64,000 nucleotides of DNA from Actinoplanes xinjiangensis (GTDB lineage Bacteria > Actinomycetota > Actinomycetes > Mycobacteriales > Micromonosporaceae). The notes beneath the pieces are model-generated. The model searched no databases. It had not been told where the DNA came from and saw only the letters and a program-made list of their open reading frames with translations. Positions 41,829-48,778 of the stretch are shown here, piece by piece; the stretch's first letter is position 1, and each line of letters starts with the position of its first letter. A program made the translations under genes and the position numbers. The DNA is taken from positions 106,990-170,989 of the forward strand of contig NZ_QGGR01000019.1 in the NCBI RefSeq assembly GCF_003148685.1, read 5' to 3'.

Positions 41829-43081
41829 ACGCGGTGGTCCGACTGCGCGAGTGGATCTTCCAGCGGGTCAACGGGACGGAGGGGATCCCGGTGCCCGGGC
41901 CGCTGGTCGGCGCGCAGCATTTCGAGCGGGTCTACAGCGATCCGGCCGCGGACGGCCGCAGCCGCGGCGCGGGTCTGTCCGACCTGTTCTGGTACTGGCT
42001 GGCACCCGGACCGCAGATGCACCAGGAACATCTGGAGCCCGGTGATCGATATCAGACGGTCGCACGGACCACGCGGCGGGTTCTGGCGGTCCCGCACGCA
42101 CGTTCGGATGCGTTGGCGACCGCGGCGACGCGGCGGATCCTGGATCCGCTCCCCCGGGACCGGACGTCGTTCACCCGGCTGCGGGACCTGATGATGCCGG
42201 TCTGGGCCGAGGTCTTCCACGAACTGGTCTTCGCGGAGAGGTGCCCGCCCGAGGTGCGAAGACTCATCGTCGCCAACGCCGACGACGTGGTCACCGCGCT
42301 GAAGGGGCTGAGCCTGCGGCACATGCGCCGCCGCGACCGGCTGACGCGGTACCTGCTCGACCGGATCAGGGCGGGGACCTGCCCGGTCGTGCTGCCGTCG
42401 CCGTTCACCGACCAGGAGACGGCCTGGTATCTCCAGGGCGCGTTCTTCAACACCGCGGTGGTGCAGATGTCCGAGGCGATGGCGCACATCCTGCTCTGCG
42501 CCGCGGACTACCGGACGGATCTGTCCGACGACTCCCTCGACCGGCTCATCGACGAGACGCTGCGGGTGCATCCGCTGTTCGGCATCGCCCATCGGATCAC
42601 CTCGGCGCCGATCGTCGTCGACGACGTCACGCTGCCCGCCGGATCCGTGCTGCTCTTCAACTACCTGGCGTTCCAGCGCACCGGGCCGGCCGCCGACGAC
42701 ACGTTCGACCCGGAGCGCTGGCGGACCCTCAAACCCCGGGAGGCCCATTTCATTCCGTACGGCGTGACGGCGAACCGTGCGTGCCCGGCACGTGGCGCCG
42801 CGCCGGTGATGCTGCGCGCCGCGACCCGGGAGGTGCTGCGCCGGTTCACGCCGGCGTCCTCGGTCCGGCACACCCGTTCCCTGCCCAGCCGGGGGCCCGC
42901 CTACCTGACCCCGATCGGAGCGCCGGGGCCGACGCCCGGCCGTCTGTTCGCGTTGCGCCGTGCCGATGCCGTCGCCGACGCCGGCCGCTCGGTGAAACAG
43001 CTGGTGCTCGGCACCTGGATGGTGCTCGACGCCCGCCGCCAGAAGCTCTGCGCCACCTATTTCGAGGAGGCCCGCCCGTGA
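41825..43081 (+). CDS. Cytochrome P450-like protein
   Basis: 418 residues. K-helix ExxR is ETLR (in LIDETLRVHPLF), followed by a DPERW 'PERF' motif and the haem loop FIPYGVTANRACPARG, with Cys in place but the loop two residues longer than the usual FxxGxxxCxG and with Pro after the Cys. The I-helix region (YLQGAFFNTAVVQMSEAMA) lacks the standard AGxxT, which normally guides O2 activation. Chemistry may be unusual, or activity may be weak. The C-terminus extends about 45 residues past the normal end. ATG 41825 overlaps the oxidase stop. Confidence 0.78.
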   Translation: MNAVVRLREWIFQRVNGTEGIPVPGPLVGAQHFERVYSDPAADGRSRGAGLSDLFWYWLAPGPQMHQEHLEPGDRYQTVARTTRRVLAVPHARSDALATAATRRILDPLPRDRTSFTRLRDLMMPVWAEVFHELVFAERCPPEVRRLIVANADDVVTALKGLSLRHMRRRDRLTRYLLDRIRAGTCPVVLPSPFTDQETAWYLQGAFFNTAVVQMSEAMAHILLCAADYRTDLSDDSLDRLIDETLRVHPLFGIAHRITSAPIVVDDVTLPAGSVLLFNYLAFQRTGPAADDTFDPERWRTLKPREAHFIPYGVTANRACPARGAAPVMLRAATREVLRRFTPASSVRHTRSLPSRGPAYLTPIGAPGPTPGRLFALRRADAVADAGRSVKQLVLGTWMVLDARRQKLCATYFEEARP

Positions 43082-44340
43082 CCCCGACCGAGCTGGCGCC
43101 GCGGTTCTTCATCGCGGTCGCCGTGATCCTGCTCTTCTGCCGAGTGGTGTCCTGGATTCTCGGCAAGGCCGGGCAGCCACCCGTGGTCAGCGAGATGCTG
43201 GCCGGGGTGCTGCTCGGCCCATCGCTGCTCGGCCTGTTCTTCCCGCAGGTCCAGGCCGCGCTGTTCCCGGCGCCGCTGCTGCCGGTGCTGTACGTGGTCG
43301 GGCAGGTCGGCCTGGTGTTCTTCATGTTCCAGGCCGGGTACGCGTTCAAGTCGCACCGGGTCACCCGGCTGGCCGGCACCGCGGGTGCGGTCTCGCTCGC
43401 CGGGGTCACCGCGCCGCTGCTGCTCGGCGTGCTGCTGGTGGTCGTCACCTCGGACGCGGTACCGCTGCGCCCGGACGGCGTGTCGCTCGGGGTGTCGGCG
43501 GCGTTCGTCGGCGTGGCCCTGGCCATCACCGCGTTCCCGATGCTGGCCCGGATCATCACCGAACGCGGGCACGCCGGCACCCGGCACGGCTCGCTCGCCC
43601 TGGCCAGCGGCGCGATCGACGACCTGGTCGCCTGGATCATGCTGGCCGTGGTGCTGGCGTTCGCCTCCGGTGAGGCCGGGCCGGCGTTCGTCACCGCCGG
43701 CGGCGCGGTCCTGTTCGGGCTGGCGCTCTGGTTCGGCGGGCCCCGGGTGACCGGACTGCTGATCAGAAGTGACCGGCTCGACGACCGGGGACGGATGCTC
43801 GGCGTGGTGGCGCTGCTGTTCCTGGTCGCCTTCTACACCGACGAGATCGGCCTGTACGCGGTGTTCGGGGCGTTCGCGCTGGGAGTGGTGATGCCGCAGC
43901 ACGAGCGGACCGACCGCGTGATCTCGGTGACCAACCCGGTCGCGTCGGCGGTGTTCCTGCCGCTGTTCTTCACGTTCTCCGGGTTGCGGACCGAGTTCGG
44001 GCTGCTCGGCGAGCCGCGGGTGCTGTTGTTCGCGGCGGCCTGCGTGACGCTGGCGATCGTCGGCAAGTTCGGGGCGTGCTGGGCCGCCGCCCGGTTGCGC
44101 GGCGAGCCGAACGGTGTCGCGCTGAAGGTCGGTGCGCTGATGAACGCGCGCGGGCTGATGCAGCTGATCGCGCTGAACGTGGGCCTGGAGGCGGGGATCG
44201 TGAACGCGTCGCTGTTCACCGTGCTGGTGCTGGTCGCACTGGTCACGACCATCATGACGACACCGGTGCTGACCTGGCTGGAACGGCGCGAGAAGCGGGT
44301 GACGGCACCGGCCGAGGAGCCGGCGCTGGCCGTACCGTAA
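43078..44340 (+). CDS. CPA2-type cation/proton antiporter
   Basis: 420 residues, about 12 to 13 membrane helices. CPA2 marks: QPPVVSEMLAGVLLGPSLLG near the N-terminus, ITAFPMLARIITERG, and SGAIDDLVAWIML, with the paired Asp residues that carry cation and proton. No C-terminal TrkA-N domain, so it is of the NapA type rather than a complete Kef channel. GTG 43078 overlaps the P450 stop and has GAGGAGG upstream. Why an antiporter closes a monooxygenase operon is unclear; export of an acidic product or pH control are possibilities. Confidence 0.86.
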   Translation: MTPTELAPRFFIAVAVILLFCRVVSWILGKAGQPPVVSEMLAGVLLGPSLLGLFFPQVQAALFPAPLLPVLYVVGQVGLVFFMFQAGYAFKSHRVTRLAGTAGAVSLAGVTAPLLLGVLLVVVTSDAVPLRPDGVSLGVSAAFVGVALAITAFPMLARIITERGHAGTRHGSLALASGAIDDLVAWIMLAVVLAFASGEAGPAFVTAGGAVLFGLALWFGGPRVTGLLIRSDRLDDRGRMLGVVALLFLVAFYTDEIGLYAVFGAFALGVVMPQHERTDRVISVTNPVASAVFLPLFFTFSGLRTEFGLLGEPRVLLFAAACVTLAIVGKFGACWAAARLRGEPNGVALKVGALMNARGLMQLIALNVGLEAGIVNASLFTVLVLVALVTTIMTTPVLTWLERREKRVTAPAEEPALAVP

Positions 44341-44364
44341 GAGGGTTTCGTCGTATCTTAAGAA

Positions 44365-44382
44365 TTTGATTGAGAAATCAAA
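44365..44382. promoter_or_regulatory. AT-rich palindrome before the two-component system
   Basis: TTTGATT (44365-44371) and AATCAAA (44376-44382) are perfect seven-base arms around GAGA. It is strikingly AT-rich for this genome and ends 43 bases before the regulator ATG. Probably an operator, possibly for autoregulation. Confidence 0.5.
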
Positions 44383-44425
44383 CTCCTTCACCAGTGCCGC
44401 CAAGACATATGAGATCTTCGATGTC

Positions 44426-45082
44426 ATGCGCCGGCTACTGGTCATCGAGGACGACGCCGATCTCCGTGAACTGGTCGCCGGGGCGCTGGTCGACGAGGGC
44501 TATCACGTCGACCAGGCCCCGGATGGCCAACGCGGACTGCACCTGAGCCTGACCAGGCCCTACGACGTGCTGGTGATCGATCGGCGGTTACCGGCACTCG
44601 ACGGCCTCGACCTGATCACCCGGTTGCGCGCGCGGGCCGTCGCCGCCCGCGCGCTGATGCTGACCGCGCTCGGCACGGTCGACGACCGGATCGCCGGGCT
44701 GGACGCGGGCGCCGACGACTACCTGGTCAAACCGTTCGACCTGGACGAGCTGAGCGCGCGGATCCGGGCGCTGTGCCGCCGCACGTCCGACGCCACCGAC
44801 GTGCTGCGCATCGGCGACGGGATGCTCGATCTGGGCGTCCGCGACGCCGTCCTGCCCGACGGGACCCGGGTGTCGCTCTCGGCCCGCGAATTCGAGTTGC
44901 TCCGCGCCCTCGCCGCCCGCCCGAGCGCGGTGCATCCGCGGGCACTGCTGCGCAGCCGGGTCTTCGACGAGGCGGCCGCCGCGTCGATCGTGGACACCTA
45001 CGTCTACTACCTGCGCCGCAAACTCGGCCGCAAGGTGGTGCAGACCGTGCACGGACTCGGCTACCGGCTGGGCGCACTGTGA
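44426..45082 (+). CDS. OmpR-family response regulator
   Basis: 218 residues. Receiver domain 1-115 with acidic pair EDD (7-9), phospho-acceptor Asp in VLVIDRRLPALDG, Thr/Ser in LMLTALG and Lys in DDYLVKPFDL. Winged-helix DNA-binding domain 125-218 ending KVVQTVHGLGYRL. ATG 44426 chosen because the receiver fold begins there; the frame is open 20 codons further back through the AT-rich palindrome. It overlaps its kinase gene by GTGA. Targets unknown; the adjacent antiporter/P450 operon is the obvious candidate. Confidence 0.92.
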   Translation: MRRLLVIEDDADLRELVAGALVDEGYHVDQAPDGQRGLHLSLTRPYDVLVIDRRLPALDGLDLITRLRARAVAARALMLTALGTVDDRIAGLDAGADDYLVKPFDLDELSARIRALCRRTSDATDVLRIGDGMLDLGVRDAVLPDGTRVSLSAREFELLRALAARPSAVHPRALLRSRVFDEAAAASIVDTYVYYLRRKLGRKVVQTVHGLGYRLGAL

Positions 45083-46302
45083 TCCGCAATGTCGAACTCC
45101 AGGCCGTCCGCCGCGCCCGCTGGCAGATCGGGCTGCTGGTCGGGCTCGCGATCGGGGTGCTGCTGGCGATGGCCGGCGCGATCGCGTACGAGGTGATGCG
45201 CCACAGCCAGGAACAACAGATCGGCCGGGAGCTGGACTACGGCATCCGGAACGGGATCATCGCCGGCCCACCCGCCTGCAGCTGGATCTTCTTCTACGCC
45301 CCGGACGGCCGACTGACCCAAGGCGACCGCGCCGCCCCCACGGACCTGCCGCTGCACGACGACGTCGACACGGTGGCCGCCACCGGGATCACCCAGAACC
45401 GGCAGGTCGACCGGGACGGCACCACCTACTGGACCCGCACCCAGACCCGGGGCGACGTGATCGTCCAGGCCGTGTTCGACTCCCGCTTCCAGATCGCCGA
45501 CCGGCGGCACCTGCTGACCGCGTTCCTGCTCGCCGCGGCGGCCGGCCTGCTCGCCGCGATGCTGGCGGCGATGCTGGTCGGCCACCGGGCGGTCGCCCCG
45601 CTGGCCGAGGCACTCACCCGGCAACGCCGGTTCGTCGCCGATGCCAGCCACGAGCTGCGCACCCCGATCGCCCAGGTGCACACCCGCGCCCAGGTGCTGG
45701 CCCGCCGCGCCGCACACCACGGCGCGGACCACCGCGACCTCGACCGGCTCGTCGACACCACCCGGCGGCTCGGTGAGATCGTGGACGAACTGCTGCTCTC
45801 CGCACGCCTCGCCGCCGACCCGGACGGTCCCCGGCCGGACGCGCCGGTCGACCTGGCCCGGCTCACCGCCGAGGAGACCGAACGGGCACTCAACGGCACG
45901 ACCTCGGTCACCCTGACGACGCCGCCACGGCCGGTGCCGATCGTCGGGGTCGAGTCGGCGCTGCGCCGGGTGGTCAGCGAACTACTGGCCAACGCGCTCC
46001 TCCACACCCCGGGCGGCCGAATCGCGGTCACCGTACGAACCTCCCCGGGAACGGCGGAACTGGTGGTCGCGGACACCGGCGACGGCTTCGACCCGGCCGA
46101 CGCCGAGCGCATCTTCGACCGGTTCCACCGCGGGCCGGGCGGTGCGCGCGGCTTCGGGCTGGGCCTGGCGCTGCTGCGGGAGGTGGTGACCGGCCACGGC
46201 GGCACGATCGTCGCGGACGGCCACCCGGGCCGGGGCGCCACGTTCACCGTTCGCCTGCCGCTCGCCGCCGGCCCGGGATCGAGCCGTCCGCCGCCGCCGT
46301 AG
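45079..46302 (+). CDS. Sensor histidine kinase
   Basis: 407 residues. Two membrane helices (about 17-37 and 150-173) enclose a sensor domain of about 112 residues outside the membrane. Dimerisation and phospho-acceptor domain with SHELRTPIAQVHTRAQ (His about 191), N-box ELLANALLHTPGG, G1 DTGDGFDP, F-box FDRFHRG and G2 GFGLGLALL. It phosphorylates the regulator encoded just upstream. The HAMP domain is very short or absent. The signal is unknown. Confidence 0.92.
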   Translation: MIRNVELQAVRRARWQIGLLVGLAIGVLLAMAGAIAYEVMRHSQEQQIGRELDYGIRNGIIAGPPACSWIFFYAPDGRLTQGDRAAPTDLPLHDDVDTVAATGITQNRQVDRDGTTYWTRTQTRGDVIVQAVFDSRFQIADRRHLLTAFLLAAAAGLLAAMLAAMLVGHRAVAPLAEALTRQRRFVADASHELRTPIAQVHTRAQVLARRAAHHGADHRDLDRLVDTTRRLGEIVDELLLSARLAADPDGPRPDAPVDLARLTAEETERALNGTTSVTLTTPPRPVPIVGVESALRRVVSELLANALLHTPGGRIAVTVRTSPGTAELVVADTGDGFDPADAERIFDRFHRGPGGARGFGLGLALLREVVTGHGGTIVADGHPGRGATFTVRLPLAAGPGSSRPPPP

Positions 46303-46309
46303 ACCCCGC

Positions 46310-47245
46310 TCAGTCGACGACCACGGCGCACTCCTTGCGCTGCCAGGCGTCCGGTGCCGGTGGGGCCACGCCGGCGGGCAGCCGGGTGGCGGCGTCCACC
46401 CTGGCGCAGGCGAGCTGAGCGGTGGTCAGGTTCCTCGCCCGGGGACCGGTGAGATCGGCGCCGGTGAGATCCGCACCGGTGAAGTCGGCGCCGAGGAAGT
46501 CCACGTCCCGCAGGTTCGCGCCCGACAGGTTCGTCCCGCGCATCCTCGTGCCGTCCAGCACGGCTCCCTCCAGATTGGCGCCGTGGAGATCAGCCCGGAT
46601 GAAGTACGTGTTCGTGAAATCGGTGGCACGCAGGTCGGCACGGGGCAGCACCCCGTCGGAGAAGGTCGCGACCGACAGATCCACCCCGCGGAAGCTGGCG
46701 CCGGGAAGGTTGAAGCGCTTCAACCCCAGTGTGGTGTTGGTGAAGTCGAGAGCGATGTGCGCGTCCGGATCCGGCCGCCGGCCCAGGACGGTCATCGCGG
46801 CACGTACGTCAGGAGTCGCCGGCGTGATGGACGGTTCCTCGTTCCAGGGTGCGTGCGAGCGTACGAACGCACACAGCACCTCGATCACCATGTTCTCGTC
46901 GGCCTGGAACTCCCTCATCAGCGCCTCGAGGGCGTAGATCCCGCCGAGCCGGACACCGAGTTTGTCCTCGCCCTCCTGGCCGAGCTGGTCCACCGCCCGT
47001 ACGAATCGGTCGGCCCGCTGGCCCTTGAGCGCGAGATCCTGCTGCTCCTGCGAGGCCTTCTGCTGCTGGGCCAGCTGATCGCGGTTGAAGTCGTTGGTCA
47101 GGATCAGACCGATCCCGACGAACAGGACGGAGAGGATCCCGGCGATCGCGGTGCCGCGCTGCCGGTAGTCCGGCGGCGCCTCCCTCCACTCGGGTCCGCG
47201 GCTCCGGGCGGCACGCGACCTGAGCTGCCTGCGCAAGCGTTCCAT
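46310..47245 (-). CDS. Membrane-anchored pentapeptide-repeat protein
   Basis: 311 residues. Basic N-terminus (RRQLRSRAARSR), one membrane helix at about 33-50 (AIAGILSVLFVGIGLIL), a Gln-rich coiled-coil-like linker (DQLAQQQKASQEQQD), then a helical region typical of this group (RFVRAVDQLGQEGEDKLGVR, IYALEALMREF). Pentapeptide repeats A(D/N)LxG run at about 165-275 (FNLPGASFRGVDLS ... ADFTGADLTGADLTG), forming a quadrilateral beta-helix. Cytoplasmic face likely. Function unknown. Convergent with the histidine kinase gene, leaving seven bases between stops. Confidence 0.85.
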   Translation of the reverse strand: MERLRRQLRSRAARSRGPEWREAPPDYRQRGTAIAGILSVLFVGIGLILTNDFNRDQLAQQQKASQEQQDLALKGQRADRFVRAVDQLGQEGEDKLGVRLGGIYALEALMREFQADENMVIEVLCAFVRSHAPWNEEPSITPATPDVRAAMTVLGRRPDPDAHIALDFTNTTLGLKRFNLPGASFRGVDLSVATFSDGVLPRADLRATDFTNTYFIRADLHGANLEGAVLDGTRMRGTNLSGANLRDVDFLGADFTGADLTGADLTGPRARNLTTAQLACARVDAATRLPAGVAPPAPDAWQRKECAVVVD

Positions 47246-47353
47246 TCATCCTATTAAATAGGTCACGCGCTACAGGCGGTAGGCGATCGATCACCCGAAG
47301 ATCCGGCCGGGTGCCGCCCCCTCTTTCCGTATGACGCAAAAGATTCCGACCGC

Positions 47354-47383
47354 ACCATATCGATCTTCTTCGATCGATATGGT
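47354..47383. promoter_or_regulatory. Perfect 12-bp inverted repeat in a divergent regulatory region
   Basis: ACCATATCGATC (47354-47365) and GATCGATATGGT (47372-47383) around TTCTTC. It lies within the 226-base gap between the pentapeptide protein and the protease genes, and is AT-rich. A second repeat, GGTGAGG/CCTCACC (47401-47419), follows. These may be operators or leader hairpins of the protease mRNA. Confidence 0.5.
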
Positions 47384-47471
47384 CGGGCGGCTGAGTCCTG
47401 GGTGAGGCGTGACCTCACCCCACATGGGGGAGGACCGCTCTCCTTCGTGTGCCCTGTCCGAAGGAGAACGT

Positions 47472-48485
47472 GTGCGAACCAGAACATTGTTCGCCGGGAT
47501 CACCGCGGCACTGACCGCCGTCACCGTCCTCACCGCGCCGGCACCCGCCCTGGCCGGAACCGACCCCGCGAGCCGGGCGTCCTCGGTGGCACGGGCCGCC
47601 GGAACCAGCGGCACCGACGCCGCGACCATCCAGAAGACGGTCGGCGCCTACTGGACCGCCGAACGGATGGCCCGCGCCATTCCGGTCGACGCGCCCGACG
47701 TACCCGTCAAGTCCGAGAAGCCGGCACCCGTCCCGACCGGCCCCGTGAGCACCGTCGCTCCGGCCCAGCCCAGCAAGAAGCCGGGCGTGAACGCCGGGCG
47801 CAACGCCCGGCCGGACGCCAGTGCCGCGGCCATCAACGCGTCCCCGACCGTCGGCAAGGTCTTCTACCACAACCCCGGCGACGGCAGCGACTACGTCTGC
47901 TCGGGATCCGCCGTCAACAGCGCCTCCAAGAACGTCGTCTCCACCGCCGGGCACTGCGTCTACGACCCGGACAACGACAACTGGATGGACAACTGGGTCT
48001 TCGTGCCCTACTACGACCACGGCTCCCGGCCGTACGACACCTGGTACGCCGCTCAGCTCACCACGTTCAACGGCTGGTTCGACGACGGTGACCACGACTG
48101 GGACGTCGCGTTCGTCAACGTGTGGCGCACCGCGGGCACCCGCCTCGTCGACCGGGTCGGCGGCAACGGTCTCGCCTTCAACCTCGCCGATGACGTCTAC
48201 GTGACCGTCATCGGGTACCCCGCCGAGGACCCGTTCGACGGTGAATGGCAGTACTACTGCCAGGGCAACATCTACCCGCGCTGGTTCAGCGACCAGGTCG
48301 GCTTCGACTGCCTGCTGACGGCCGGCGCCAGCGGGGGCCCGTTCCTCTACGACTACGACAATTCGAGCCTTCTCGGGTATGTCAACGGGGTGGTCAGCAA
48401 CGGGCCCCCGGAGACGAGTTACAGCCCGTATTTCGACACCGATGTGCAGAACCTCTACAACCTGGTCGCCTCCTACACCACCTGA
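47472..48485 (+). CDS. Secreted trypsin-like serine protease
   Basis: 337 residues. Signal peptide 1-28 (ending APALA), propeptide with WTAERMARAIPVD (61-73), and catalytic domain from about 125. Triad: His161 (STAGHC), Asp211 (DWDVAFV) and Ser287 (TAGASGGP). Cys143-Cys162 and Cys263-Cys280 are likely disulphides. It resembles Glu/V8-like secreted peptidases of actinomycetes. GTG 47472 has AAGGAGAA upstream; the frame is open 21 codons further back but without a signal sequence. The paired inverted repeats upstream may control it. Confidence 0.88.
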   Translation: MRTRTLFAGITAALTAVTVLTAPAPALAGTDPASRASSVARAAGTSGTDAATIQKTVGAYWTAERMARAIPVDAPDVPVKSEKPAPVPTGPVSTVAPAQPSKKPGVNAGRNARPDASAAAINASPTVGKVFYHNPGDGSDYVCSGSAVNSASKNVVSTAGHCVYDPDNDNWMDNWVFVPYYDHGSRPYDTWYAAQLTTFNGWFDDGDHDWDVAFVNVWRTAGTRLVDRVGGNGLAFNLADDVYVTVIGYPAEDPFDGEWQYYCQGNIYPRWFSDQVGFDCLLTAGASGGPFLYDYDNSSLLGYVNGVVSNGPPETSYSPYFDTDVQNLYNLVASYTT

Positions 48486-48546
48486 CGCACCCCGCGGCGG
48501 GGCACACTCGAGTGTGTCCCGCCCCTACTCCGGAGGGTTTTCGTCG

Positions 48547-48750
48547 ATGAGTCGCCTCAGTTGGCTGGCCGCCGCCGCGGTCGTCGCCGCCCTCACGGTC
48601 GCCGTCGTCCTCGCCGTCCGGCCGGGGACCAGCCCGGACCCCGGCGGTGCACCGTCCCCGGCCGACCCGGCACAGCACCGGGTGAGCCCCGGCGCACCGG
48701 TCTCCGACGAACGCCTCCGCAGCGCCAAACCCGTGCCGAAGGGCGGCTGA
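48547..48750 (+). CDS. Small membrane-anchored or secreted peptide
   Basis: 67 residues. One hydrophobic helix (5-24, WLAAAAVVAALTVAVVLAV), then a Pro/Gly-rich tail ending DERLRSAKPVPKGG. This ending resembles the 'ER(M/L)R.A.PVP' segment that in secreted proteases precedes the catalytic domain, so it may be a truncated protease prosequence or an accessory to the protease 61 bases upstream. GGAGGG precedes ATG 48547. Confidence 0.6.
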   Translation: MSRLSWLAAAAVVAALTVAVVLAVRPGTSPDPGGAPSPADPAQHRVSPGAPVSDERLRSAKPVPKGG

Positions 48751-48778
48751 CCGGCTCGCAGCCGCGGGGCGCCACTGG

